Source of the DNA: Stenotrophomonas sp. WZN-1
GTDB lineage: Bacteria > Pseudomonadota > Gammaproteobacteria > Xanthomonadales > Xanthomonadaceae
Reading direction: 5' to 3'
Length of the DNA: 64,000 nt
Assembly (NCBI RefSeq): GCF_002192255.1
Contig: NZ_CP021768.1
Coordinates: 3,676,001-3,740,000, forward strand
This document shows, piece after piece, positions 29,855-38,753 of the stretch; position 1 is the stretch's first letter; the number at the start of each line of letters is the position of its first letter. Both the position numbers and the translations under genes were made by a program. The notes under the pieces are model-generated. The model did not search any database. It was not told where the DNA came from and saw only the letters and a list, made by a program, of their open reading frames with translations.

Positions 29855-29895
29855 GGGGTCAGAGCCCATTCCCAGCGGGAAAGGGATCCGACCCC
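29855..29895. repeat. GGGGTC...GACCCC palindrome after the SMAG array
   Basis: Imperfect inverted repeat, GGGGTCAGAGCCCATTCCC paired with GGGAAAGGGATCCGACCCC around AGC. Related to the perfect copy at 14655-14695. Confidence 0.65.
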
Positions 29896-29906
29896 GGCCG
29901 GAGAAA

Positions 29907-29925
29907 CCGGGGCTTCACGCCCCGG
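29907..29925 (-). terminator. Hairpin overlapping the smeP stop codon
   Basis: CCGGGGC / GCCCCGG with a 5-base loop that contains the smeP TGA, followed on the minus strand by TTTC. A plausible but weak terminator. Confidence 0.5.
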
Positions 29926-32900
29926 ATTCATCCGGCTTGACCCGGAACCACGCCGCGTACAGCGCCGGCAGGAACACCAGGGTCAGCACCGTGCCGACGA
30001 TCAGGCCGCCCATGATCGAGATCGCCATCGAGCCATAGAACGCGCTGCGCGACAGCGGAATCATCGCCAGCACGGCCGCCAGCGCGGTCAGCACGATCGG
30101 GCGGAAACGGCGCACCGTGGCATCGATGATCGAATGCCAGCGGTCATGCCCAGCGTCGATGTCCTGCTGGATCTGGTCGATCAGGATCACCGAGTTGCGC
30201 ATGATCATGCCGGCCAGTGCGATCGTGCCCAGCAACGCCACGAAGCCGAACGGCGCGCGGAACAGCAGCAGGAACAACGTAGCGCCAATGATGCCCAGCG
30301 GCGCGGTCACCAGCACCATCGCTGCACGCGAGAAGCTGCGCAGCTGCAGCATCAGCAGCGTGGCCACCACGATCAGGAACAGCGGCATGCCGGCCTTGAT
30401 CGAGTTCTGGCCACGTGCCGAATCCTCAACCGAGCCACCGGTTTCCAGCAGGTAGCCACTGGGCAGTTCGGCACGGATGCCGTCCAGCGTCGGCACGATC
30501 TGCTGCACCACGTCCAGCGCCTGCATGCCATCGCTGATGTCGGCACGCACGGTCACCGTCGGCAGGCGGTTGCGATGCCAGATGATGCCGTCCTCGAACG
30601 CGTATTCCAGCCGCGCGACCTGCGACAGCGTCACCGCCGTGCCGCTGCTGGTGGGCATCGCCAGGCTGCCGATCAGGTCCAGCTGCGCGCGCTCGTTGTC
30701 CGGGCCACGCAGCAGCATCTCGATCTGGCGGTTGCCTTCGCGGTAGGTGCTGACGCTCATGCCCGACAGCGAACTGCTGAGGAACTGGCTGACCTGCGCG
30801 CTGCTGACGCCCAGCGCGCGCGCACGGTCCTGGTCGATCACCAGCCGCACCACCTTGCTCGGCTCGCTCCAGTCCAGATTGACGTTCATGACGTGCGGGT
30901 TCTCCCTCACCTTGGCCTCGACCTGGCGCGCGATCGCCTGCACCTGCGCAATGTGCTCGCCGGATACGCGCATCTGTACCGGGTAGCCAACCGGCGGGCC
31001 GTTCTCAAGCCGGGTCACGCGCATCTGCACGTCCGGGAACTGCTTGATCACGTCCTTCAGCATCCAGTCGCGGGTCGCTTCGCGGGCCTTGGCGTCTTCG
31101 GTAAGCACCACGAACTGGGCGAAGTTGGTCGCCGGCAGCTGCTGGTCCAGCGGCAGGTAGAAGCGCGGCGAACCGGTGCCGACGTAGGCCACGTAGTTGC
31201 TGATGCCCTCGCGCTGCTTCAGCAGCTTTTCCAGCTTGCTGGCCTGCGCCTGGGTGGCGGCCAGCGAAGCGCCTTCGGCCAGTTCGATGTCCACCATCAG
31301 CTCGGGCCGGGTGGAATCGGGGAAGAACTGCTGCGGAACGAAGCGGAACAGCATCAGCGAGCCGATGAACAGCGCGATGGTCGCACCGATCACCCACCAG
31401 CGATGGCGCAGGCAGGTATCCAGGAAACCACGGAAGCGGGTGTAGAACGGCCGCTGGTACGGGTCATGGTCGTGCGCATGCTCCTTCGGCGCGATCCAGC
31501 GCGCGAGCGCAGGATGGCGGTCGGCCCACTGCAAACGCCTAGCACGCCAGCGACCGGCCAGGCTGTCAGGCTTTGGCAGCTGCGGGTTGAACAGGTCCGG
31601 CAGCATCTTGTCGCCCAGGTACGGGATGAACAGCACCGCTGCGATCCAGGACACCACCAGGGCGATGGTCACCACCTGGAACAGCGAACGGGTGTACTCG
31701 CCGGTGCTCGAAGCCGCCGTTGCGATGGGCAGGAAGCCGGCCGCGGTGATCAGCGTGCCGGTCAGCATCGGGAACGCGGTCGATTCCCAGGCGAAACTGG
31801 CCGCACGCAGGCGGTCGTAGCCCTGCTCCATCTTGGTGGCCATCATTTCCACCGCGATGATCGCATCGTCCACCAGCAGGCCCAGTGCCAGCACCAGCGC
31901 GCCCAGCGAGATCTTGTGCAGGCCGATGTCGAAGTAATGCATGACGAAGAAGGTCATCGCCAGCACCAGCGGAATGGTCACGCCCACCACCAGGCCGGTG
32001 CGCAGGCCCAACGAGAAGAAGCTGACCAGCAGCACGATCACCACCGCTTCGGTCAGCACCTGCACGAACTCGCCAACCGACTCTTCCACCGCGTGCGGCT
32101 GGTCGGACACCTTGCGCAGTTGCATGCCGGCCGGCAGGGTCTTCTGCAGGCGCTCGAACTCGGCATCCAGGGTGGCACCGAGTTTCAGGATGTCGCCGCC
32201 ATCCTTCATGGCCACCGCCAGGCCGATCGCATCCTGGCCCATGAAGCGCATCTTCGGCGATGCCGGATCGGCAAAGCCACGCTTCACCTCGGCGATGTCG
32301 CCCAGGTGCAGGGTCCGCTCGCCGGCCTGGATCGGGAATTTGCGGATGTCCTCGATCGAATCGAACTGGCCGGTCACGCGCAGCTGCACGCGGTCGGTCG
32401 GGGTTTCGAAGAAGCTGGTGGCGGTCACCGCGTTCTGGTCGGCCAACGCCTGCTGTACCTGCTGCAGCGACACGCCCAGCGTGGCCAGCTTGGTGTTGGA
32501 CAGTTCGATCCAGACCTTCTCGTCCTGCAGGCCGACCAGGTCGATCTTGCCGACGTCAGGCACGCGCTGCAGTTCCAGCTGGATGCGGTCTGCATAATCG
32601 CGCATCACCGCGTAATCGAAGCCTTCGCCGGTCAGTGCATAGATGTTGCCGAAGGTATCGCCGAACTCATCGTTGTAGAACGGCCCGACGATCTCGCGCG
32701 GCAGCGTCGCCTTGATGTCACCCACGCGCTTGCGCACCTGGTACCAGAGGTCGGGAATCTGCTTGGAGCGCAGGCTGTCGCGGGCCATGAAGATCACCTG
32801 CGATTCGCCCGGGCGGGAGTACGAGCGGATGAACTCGTACTCGCCGGTGTTCATCAGCGCCTTCTCGATCGGCTCGGTCACCTGCCGCGAGACCTGCTCG

Positions 32901-33076
32901 GCGGTGGCGCCAGGCCACATCGTGCGCACCACCATCGCCTTGAAGGTGAACGGAGGATCTTCAGACTGGCCCAGGTGCTTGTAGGACCAGGCGCCGATGA
33001 CCGCGAAGGCCAGCATCGCAAACAGCACCAGCGGGCGATTGCCCAACGCCCATTCGGAGAGATTGAAGCGGCGCAC
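29915..33076 (-). CDS. smeP: RND efflux pump inner-membrane transporter SmeP
   Basis: 1053 residues, normal RND length. Proton-driven exporter with two six-helix repeats and two large periplasmic loops. Visible: N-terminal FNLSEWALGNRPLVLFAMLAFAVIGAW in part, first loop from about residue 35, and the central membrane block with GALVLALGLLVDDAIIAVEMM, which carries the paired Asp of proton translocation. The order smeP-smeO, divergent from smeRo-pcm-tolC, matches the published SmeOP-TolCSm multidrug pump. Starts 3 bases after the smeO stop, so co-translated. Confidence 0.93.
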   Translation of the reverse strand: MRRFNLSEWALGNRPLVLFAMLAFAVIGAWSYKHLGQSEDPPFTFKAMVVRTMWPGATAEQVSRQVTEPIEKALMNTGEYEFIRSYSRPGESQVIFMARDSLRSKQIPDLWYQVRKRVGDIKATLPREIVGPFYNDEFGDTFGNIYALTGEGFDYAVMRDYADRIQLELQRVPDVGKIDLVGLQDEKVWIELSNTKLATLGVSLQQVQQALADQNAVTATSFFETPTDRVQLRVTGQFDSIEDIRKFPIQAGERTLHLGDIAEVKRGFADPASPKMRFMGQDAIGLAVAMKDGGDILKLGATLDAEFERLQKTLPAGMQLRKVSDQPHAVEESVGEFVQVLTEAVVIVLLVSFFSLGLRTGLVVGVTIPLVLAMTFFVMHYFDIGLHKISLGALVLALGLLVDDAIIAVEMMATKMEQGYDRLRAASFAWESTAFPMLTGTLITAAGFLPIATAASSTGEYTRSLFQVVTIALVVSWIAAVLFIPYLGDKMLPDLFNPQLPKPDSLAGRWRARRLQWADRHPALARWIAPKEHAHDHDPYQRPFYTRFRGFLDTCLRHRWWVIGATIALFIGSLMLFRFVPQQFFPDSTRPELMVDIELAEGASLAATQAQASKLEKLLKQREGISNYVAYVGTGSPRFYLPLDQQLPATNFAQFVVLTEDAKAREATRDWMLKDVIKQFPDVQMRVTRLENGPPVGYPVQMRVSGEHIAQVQAIARQVEAKVRENPHVMNVNLDWSEPSKVVRLVIDQDRARALGVSSAQVSQFLSSSLSGMSVSTYREGNRQIEMLLRGPDNERAQLDLIGSLAMPTSSGTAVTLSQVARLEYAFEDGIIWHRNRLPTVTVRADISDGMQALDVVQQIVPTLDGIRAELPSGYLLETGGSVEDSARGQNSIKAGMPLFLIVVATLLMLQLRSFSRAAMVLVTAPLGIIGATLFLLLFRAPFGFVALLGTIALAGMIMRNSVILIDQIQQDIDAGHDRWHSIIDATVRRFRPIVLTALAAVLAMIPLSRSAFYGSMAISIMGGLIVGTVLTLVFLPALYAAWFRVKPDESGA

Positions 33077-33079
33077 GGA

Positions 33080-34219
33080 TCAGTGCCCCTTGCCTGCGGC
33101 CGGCGCATCGGCCGGCGTAGCCGCCGGTGCCAGCACTGGACGATTCTGGCGGTCGACCGGCGTCACCACCTGGCCTTCGCGCAGAAGATGGCCACCGGCA
33201 GCCACCACCCAGTCACCCGCGGCCACGCCGGACAGCACCGGCACCGCCTGCGCACCATAGGCGCCGATCGTCACCGGGGTGGCCTTCAACGCACCATTGG
33301 ACGGATTGACCACCCACACACTGGCCTTGCCATCACTCCCGCGCAGCACCGAGCCGAGCGGCAGCTGCAGGGTGCCACGGCGGCCAGCGGCGGCGAACAC
33401 CCGCGCGCTCTGGCCCAGCTCCACTTCGCTCAAGGCTTCCGGGGCCAGGCTGACCCGCGTGGCATAGGTGCGTGCCTGCGCATCGGCGGCCGGTGCGATC
33501 TCGCGCAGGGTACCCGGCAGCAGCTGGCCCGGGCGGTTCCACAGTTCCACCTGCACCGGCTGCCCGACCTTGTAATCACGGATGTTGCTTTCCGGCAGCG
33601 CGATCAGCACTTCGCGGCCACCATCTGCGGCCAGGGTGAACACCGTCTGCCCGGCACTGACCACCTGCCCGGCTTCGGCCTGGCGGCTGGCGATCACGCC
33701 GTCGGCCGGCGCGCGCAGCTGCGCGTACTCGGCCTGGTTGCGAGCCACCGCCAGGTTGGCGCGGGCGGCATTGGCCTGGCCCTGCGCGGCCTTGAACGCG
33801 GCGGTCTGCTGGTCCAGCGCCGAGCGGCTGACCAGTTGGTCTTCGGCCAGCTTGGCATAGCGCTTCTGGTCATCGCGGGCGCGCACCAGGTCGGCTTCGG
33901 CCGCCGCCAGCTGCGCCTGCGAGGCGGCCGCCTGCGAGGCGTAGTCGGCCACGTCCAGCTCGGCCAGCAGCTGGCCCTTCTTCACGCGTTGCCCGGCGTC
34001 GACATGACGCTTGACCAGGTTGCCGCCGACCCGGAACGACAGCGGGCTCTCCTGGCGGGCACGTACCTCGCCGGGGTAGGCCGCCGGCGCCTGTCCGTCC
34101 TGCGTGGTGGGATGCACCACCAGCACCGGAATGGCCGCCACCGGTTCGGCGGCCTGCCTGCCACAGGCTGCCACCACCACCGCCAGTACGCCAACACCCA
34201 ACCAACGCATGTTCTTCAT
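33080..34219 (-). CDS. smeO: RND periplasmic adaptor (membrane fusion) lipoprotein SmeO
   Basis: 379 residues from ATG 34219. Bridges SmeP and TolC. The N-terminus (MKNMRWLGVGVLAVVVAACGRQ) ends in a lipobox with Cys near residue 19, so it is a probable lipoprotein. A biotinyl-lipoyl-like region (VDAGQRVKKGQLLAELD), a long Ala/Gln-rich coiled coil (SQAAASQAQLAAAEADLVRARDD in parts) and the second lipoyl half (QLRAPADGVIASRQAEAGQVV) follow. The gene is divergent from the TetR regulator, across a likely operator. Confidence 0.93.
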   Translation of the reverse strand: MKNMRWLGVGVLAVVVAACGRQAAEPVAAIPVLVVHPTTQDGQAPAAYPGEVRARQESPLSFRVGGNLVKRHVDAGQRVKKGQLLAELDVADYASQAAASQAQLAAAEADLVRARDDQKRYAKLAEDQLVSRSALDQQTAAFKAAQGQANAARANLAVARNQAEYAQLRAPADGVIASRQAEAGQVVSAGQTVFTLAADGGREVLIALPESNIRDYKVGQPVQVELWNRPGQLLPGTLREIAPAADAQARTYATRVSLAPEALSEVELGQSARVFAAAGRRGTLQLPLGSVLRGSDGKASVWVVNPSNGALKATPVTIGAYGAQAVPVLSGVAAGDWVVAAGGHLLREGQVVTPVDRQNRPVLAPAATPADAPAAGKGH

Positions 34220-34292
34220 GAGGTACAAGACCTGAAAAGGGGATCCGGGGGAACGCGCCGGCAACATACTGTTGCGACACGGACATTAGTGA

Positions 34293-34328
34293 ACCAGCCG
34301 GTATAGTATAAATATCGAACCGCTTGGT
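34293..34328. promoter_or_regulatory. Candidate SmeRo operator in the divergent promoter
   Basis: ACCAGCCGGT (34293-34302) and ACCGCTTGGT (34319-34328) form an imperfect inverted repeat with a 16-base spacer containing TATAGTATAAATA, an AT-rich -10-like region. TetR proteins bind such dyads over the promoter. Inferred from symmetry and position. Confidence 0.5.
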
Positions 34329-34342
34329 CTAGTATTGCCGTG

Positions 34343-35023
34343 ATGAGTTCTCACACTTCCCGCAAGCCGTCGGCCAAGCCCGCTGCCAAGGCCGCCGGAC
34401 CCGGGCGCCCCAAGGACCTCGGCAAGCGCGCGGCGATCCTTGAAGCAGCCAAGGCACTGTTCATCGAACAGGGCTATACCGGCGTGAGCATGGACACCAT
34501 CGCCGCTCAGGCCGGCGTCTCGAAGCTGACTGTGTACAGCCACTTCGGCGACAAGGAGACACTGTTCTCCGAGGCCGTGCAGTCAAAGTGCATCGAAATG
34601 CTGCCCGACGCGCTGTTCGTGGCCGACGCGGACGGTCCGCTGCGCGACCAGCTGATCGGCATCGGCCTGGCCTTCTTCGAGCTGATCACCTCCGACGCAG
34701 CGATCTCGATCCAGCGCATGATGATGGCGCCGGAGACCGACGAGCGCCTGCGCGAGCTGTTCTGGCAGGCCGGCCCGGAACGTACCTGCGAGGCCCTGGC
34801 CGACTTCCTGCGCGCCCGCGGCGAACGCGGCGAGCTGGAGATCCCTGACTATTACCTGGCTGGCCAGCAGTTCCTGACCCTGGTCAAGGGCGAAGTGCAC
34901 ATGCATATGATGTGCGGCATGCCGCTGTCACCGGTGGAGTGCGACCCTCTCACCCACGTGACCGCCAGCATCGACTTCTTCCTGCGCGCCTATGCGCCGC
35001 GAGGGGCCGGGACGGCTGAATAA
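34343..35023 (+). CDS. smeRo: TetR-family regulator SmeRo
   Basis: 226 residues from ATG 34343. After a basic, Lys/Ala-rich N-terminal 30 residues comes the TetR helix-turn-helix (KRAAILEAAKALFIEQGYTGVSMDTIAAQAGVSKLTVYSHFGDKETLF in parts). The C-terminal half (about 90-226) is the ligand and dimerisation domain (TetR_C). Divergent from smeO and first gene of a cluster with pcm and tolC, as in the published tolC-pcm-smeRo arrangement. Probably a local repressor of the pump. Confidence 0.9.
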   Translation: MSSHTSRKPSAKPAAKAAGPGRPKDLGKRAAILEAAKALFIEQGYTGVSMDTIAAQAGVSKLTVYSHFGDKETLFSEAVQSKCIEMLPDALFVADADGPLRDQLIGIGLAFFELITSDAAISIQRMMMAPETDERLRELFWQAGPERTCEALADFLRARGERGELEIPDYYLAGQQFLTLVKGEVHMHMMCGMPLSPVECDPLTHVTASIDFFLRAYAPRGAGTAE

Positions 35024-35159
35024 CCAAAACTGAACGAACCGGAGGTCGCGATGACTTCCGGCACTGCGACCCCGGCCACCCGGCAGCTGATGCTCTGGGC
35101 GCGCCGCCGGCCTCCGGCACCGGTAAAATGGCCGGCCCACTGCGCTGGATTTGAACCTC

Positions 35160-35807
35160 ATGACGATTGATTACGCCCACGCCCGCGAACTGATGGTGGA
35201 ACAGCAGATCCGTCCCTGGGACGTGCTGGACATCAAGGTGCTCGACGTCCTGGCCCGCCTGCCGCGCGAGGCCTTTGTCGCCGATGCACACCGGGCACTG
35301 GCCTACGCCGATGTCGAACTGCCGATCGGCCATGGCCAGAAGATGATGAAGCCGGTCATCGAGGGCCGTACCCTGCAGGCGCTGGACCTGCAGCCGGGTG
35401 ACGAAGTGCTGGAAATCGGCACCGGCAGCGGCTTCCTGTCGGCCTGCATCGGCGCGCTGGCGCGCGACGTGCTGAGCCTGGAAATCGACCCCGAGCTGGC
35501 CGCCGCCGCGCGCGCCCGCCTGGATGCTTCCGGCCTGGGCACCAATGTCCGCGTGGAAGTGGCCGACGCCCTGTCCTGGCAGACCGAACGCCGCTTTGAC
35601 GTGATCTGTGTCACTGGTGCGGTCGACGTCGTGCCGTCACAGTTCGCTTCGTGGCTGCGTCCGGGTGGTCGCCTGTTCGTGATCCACGGCCGCTCGCCGG
35701 CGATGGAGGCCCTGCTGGTCAAGGCCGACGGCAGCAGCGAGTCCCTGTTCGAGACCGATATCGATTACCTGCGTGGTGCCGCCCCGGCCCCCCAGTTCCA
35801 CCTCTGA
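35160..35807 (+). CDS. pcm: Protein-L-isoaspartate O-methyltransferase
   Basis: 215 residues from ATG 35160 (a TTG at 35151 is an alternative). Uses SAM to methylate isoaspartyl residues in aged proteins for repair. Family pieces: DVLARLPREAFV, DVELPIGHGQKMMKP, and SAM motif VLEIGTGSGFLSACIGALA. It lies between the TetR gene and tolC, 16 bases before tolC. Its role in the efflux cluster is not obvious and may be incidental co-transcription. Confidence 0.93.
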   Translation: MTIDYAHARELMVEQQIRPWDVLDIKVLDVLARLPREAFVADAHRALAYADVELPIGHGQKMMKPVIEGRTLQALDLQPGDEVLEIGTGSGFLSACIGALARDVLSLEIDPELAAAARARLDASGLGTNVRVEVADALSWQTERRFDVICVTGAVDVVPSQFASWLRPGGRLFVIHGRSPAMEALLVKADGSSESLFETDIDYLRGAAPAPQFHL

Positions 35808-35823
35808 GTCCAAGGAAGCCGCA

Positions 35824-37182
35824 ATGATCCGCCGATCCCTCGCTGTTGCGCTGGCCACTGCCCTGCTGCCGTTGTCCGCCCATGCCGCCGACCTGCTGCA
35901 GGTCTACGAAATGGCGCGCAATGGCGATCCGCAGCTGTCCGCCGCCGAATCGACCCGGCTGTACGACAAGGAAGGCGCCGTGCAGGCCCGCGCTGCCCTG
36001 CTGCCGCAGATCAACGGCCAGGCCCAGCTGAACCGCACGCGCAGCGAGCCCAATGCCGACGCCAACTCCGGCTCGTTCACCAGCAAGCGCCGCACTTACA
36101 CGATCGACGGCAGCCAGACGCTGTTCAACTGGACCCAGATCAACAATCTGCGCTCGCAGCGTGAACTGAGCAAGGCGGCGGACTTCACCCTCGATTCGGC
36201 CAACGACAGCCTGATCGTGCGCACCTCGGCGGCCTACTTCAACGTGCTGGTGGCGATCGAATCGCTGAACGCTGCACAGACCAATGAAGCAGCCGCGAAG
36301 AAGCAGTTCGACTTCGCCGACAAGCGCCTGGAAGTGGGCCTGGCGCCGATCACCGACGTGCACGAAGCACGCGCCCAGTACGACCAGGCGCGTGCCAACA
36401 CCATCGTTGCGCAGAACACCCTGGCCGATAACTACCAGGCCCTGACCGAACTGACCGGCCAGCCGGTGGTCAACCTGCGCGGCCTGCCGGCCGACTTCCG
36501 TCCGGAAGTACCGGCCAACCGCGGCAACATCGATGAGCTGGTGCACCAGGCCACCAACCAGAATCCGGCGCTGAAGGCCCAGGAACTGAAGGTCAGCGCC
36601 GCCGAAGCCGGCGTGCAGGCTGCCCGCGGTGGCCATTACCCGACCCTGTCGCTGGGCGGCAGCTGGGGCAAGAGCGCAACCTGGGGTGACAGCACCGGTT
36701 CCGGTTCGCTGTCGCCGGACGCCCGCACCAACAGCATCGGCCTGACCCTGAGCGTGCCGATCTTCTCCGGTGGTGCCACCCAGTCGGGCGTGCGCCAGGC
36801 GCTGGCCCAGCGTGACATCGCCCAGGACGGCTACGAGCAGCAGAAGCGCGCCCTGGACCGCAACACCCGCAATGCCTACCAGACCCTGGTTCAGGGCATC
36901 AGCGAAGTGGAAGCACGCCGCCTGGCGGTGGTCTCGGCGCAGAGCGCGTACGACGCCTCGCAGGTCGGCCTGGAAGTCGGTACCCGTACCGTGCTGGACG
37001 TGATCCAGAACCAGCGCATCCTGTTCTCGGCGCAGCTGGATTACGCCCAGGCCCGCTACACCTTCCTGCAGAACCGCCTGCTGCTGAGCCAGTCGCTGGG
37101 TGCGCTGGACGTGGCCGAGCTGCAGGACGTCAACCGCCTGCTGACCCAGGACGCGGGCAACCCGGCAACGACCACACACTGA
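35824..37182 (+). CDS. tolC: TolC-family outer-membrane efflux channel
   Basis: 452 residues from ATG 35824 with AAGGAAG upstream. Signal peptide ends at AHA^A (MIRRSLAVALATALLPLSAHA). Two repeats of coiled-coil/barrel segments typical of TolC: first LLQVYEMARNGDPQLSAAES, second HQATNQNPALKAQELKVSAAEAG in part. Trimeric duct that would complete SmeO-SmeP and probably serve other exporters, including type I secretion. Confidence 0.95.
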   Translation: MIRRSLAVALATALLPLSAHAADLLQVYEMARNGDPQLSAAESTRLYDKEGAVQARAALLPQINGQAQLNRTRSEPNADANSGSFTSKRRTYTIDGSQTLFNWTQINNLRSQRELSKAADFTLDSANDSLIVRTSAAYFNVLVAIESLNAAQTNEAAAKKQFDFADKRLEVGLAPITDVHEARAQYDQARANTIVAQNTLADNYQALTELTGQPVVNLRGLPADFRPEVPANRGNIDELVHQATNQNPALKAQELKVSAAEAGVQAARGGHYPTLSLGGSWGKSATWGDSTGSGSLSPDARTNSIGLTLSVPIFSGGATQSGVRQALAQRDIAQDGYEQQKRALDRNTRNAYQTLVQGISEVEARRLAVVSAQSAYDASQVGLEVGTRTVLDVIQNQRILFSAQLDYAQARYTFLQNRLLLSQSLGALDVAELQDVNRLLTQDAGNPATTTH

Positions 37183-37206
37183 TCCGTCGCCCTGCCGGCA
37201 ACGAAG

Positions 37207-37232
37207 AAGCCACCCGCAAGGGTGGCTTTTTT
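37207..37232 (+). terminator. Rho-independent terminator of tolC
   Basis: AAGCCACCC, loop GCAA, GGGTGGCTT then a T-run: a 9-bp stem 25 bases after the tolC stop. Confidence 0.92.
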
Positions 37233-37282
37233 GCAGACGGTGCATCCACACGCACCCTCCTGTTGCGTGGTCCCGCGGATCC

Positions 37283-38530
37283 TCAGCCTGGCCATGCCCA
37301 CAGGCGCTCCAGCGCCGCAAGCAGGCACAGGGCCGCCGCCAAGGGGGCCAGCATCGGCAGCATCAGCTCGCGGCCGGTTGCGCCCTGCCGCGTGTCTTTC
37401 CATCGACGCAGCACCGCCAGGCACAGCGCCGCCATCACCAGCAGGGTTGCCGGACCCGGCAGCGTCGGCAGGGTGCCCAGCGGCAGCCACAACTCCAGCA
37501 TCACCGCTGGCAGCCCGACCACCGCCACGGTCAGGCCGGCGCGGGATCGTCCCACCGCATCACCCCTCCCCGGCCATAGCGACGTTGCCAGCCGCACGGC
37601 CAGCATCAGCAGCACCAGCTGCAGCGCGGCCAGGCCCGCTGCCCCCGCCAGGGGCAACAACGGCAGCATCCACTGCAGTTGCGGATGCATCTGCAGCGCC
37701 ACCGACAGCGGCCGGGTACTGGCCAGCGCGGAAAACTCGACCAGCCCGGCCTGCAATGCTGCCAGCACGATCAGCAGCAACATCGCCAGCAACGAGACCA
37801 GCGCCAGCACGGCCGGCTGCCACATCGCACCCTGGCGGCGCAGCGCAGGAAAGCCCAGTGCCAGGCCGACGCTGGCAAATACCCCCAGCAGCGGCACCGC
37901 AGCCGCCAGCACACCGCCCAGCCCAAAGCGATAGGGCGCGGTCGCGGGTGGAAGCCAGGGAATCCAGTGGGCGTAGTGCACGTAACGTGCCGCGAGCGCC
38001 AGCAGCAACACCCCCGCACCGACCTTCACCGTCAGCAGGGCACAGGCCACCAGCACCGCACGCCGAGGCGGCAGCAACGCCAGCGCGCCCAGCATCAGCA
38101 GACCCATCGCCGCCGTCACCTGTTCCGGTAGCCAGTCGCTGGCCTGGAGGCCTTCCGCAGCCAGCACCGCGTATACATGGTGTGCCATGGACTGCGCCAC
38201 GCCCGCCGTGGTCGCCACCAGCTCCAGCAGCAGGGCCACGCCCAGCACGCCAGCCACCCGCGGCCCCCAGCTGGCAGCCAGCAGCCCGTGCAGGCCCTCT
38301 GCCGCCGGCAGCCGCAGCACCATATCCTGCAGGCAGCACAGCACCAGGCCGGCCCCCAGTGCGGCCAGCAACAGGCTCAGCACGATGGCCGGGCCGGCCT
38401 GCGCCGCCGTGTGCTGGCCCACCAGCGCGATCACGCTGCCGCCCACCAGAAGCGTCAGCGCCACCACTGCCAGGTGGTCCATGCCCAGCCGGGCCCCACC
38501 GGTGCCGTCCCTGCCCCTGTCGCCGTCCAT
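37283..38530 (-). CDS. APC-type amino acid permease-like membrane protein
   Basis: 415 residues, almost entirely hydrophobic with about twelve helices. The segment WIPWLPPATAPYRFGLGGVLAAAVPLLGVFASVGLALGFP in parts resembles the FxPFG...GVLxG region of CAT-like amino acid permeases. It is shorter than most and has no clear substrate motif; the N-terminus starts with a Gly/Asp-rich stretch, so a start at a later Met (residue 17) is possible. Substrate unknown. It converges on tolC. Confidence 0.65.
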   Translation of the reverse strand: MDGDRGRDGTGGARLGMDHLAVVALTLLVGGSVIALVGQHTAAQAGPAIVLSLLLAALGAGLVLCCLQDMVLRLPAAEGLHGLLAASWGPRVAGVLGVALLLELVATTAGVAQSMAHHVYAVLAAEGLQASDWLPEQVTAAMGLLMLGALALLPPRRAVLVACALLTVKVGAGVLLLALAARYVHYAHWIPWLPPATAPYRFGLGGVLAAAVPLLGVFASVGLALGFPALRRQGAMWQPAVLALVSLLAMLLLIVLAALQAGLVEFSALASTRPLSVALQMHPQLQWMLPLLPLAGAAGLAALQLVLLMLAVRLATSLWPGRGDAVGRSRAGLTVAVVGLPAVMLELWLPLGTLPTLPGPATLLVMAALCLAVLRRWKDTRQGATGRELMLPMLAPLAAALCLLAALERLWAWPG

Positions 38531-38753
38531 CGCAAGTTCCCTTGATATCCGCCCAAGCGCGGTCGACAGCAGGCTGGCAGCCTGCGTCGCCCTGCGGAAT
38601 CAGAATCGGTGCCGTGTGCGCCACGATGTGATGGCAGGCACGCTGCCATTGGCAGGGTCGGTCCAGCAACGACAGAAAAATCGTCGCTAAGCAGAATTGA
38701 TGAAGTTGATCACGACAATGCTCGACAGCGTCGCTGACGCCGCGCTGCCGGGA

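Noticed and set aside
28989..30038. Staggered 66-68 residue ORFs on both strands across the tandem array
   Set aside because: They recur with the 70-bp repeat in shifting frames and translate the palindromes (HAWMHAS, KVGTHQ); no ribosome sites. They are artefacts of the repeat.
29759..34306. 1515-residue plus-strand ORF opposite smeP/smeO
   Set aside because: Starts inside the SMAG array and is the complement-frame shadow of two well-supported efflux genes; composition is His/Gln/Arg-rich without motifs.
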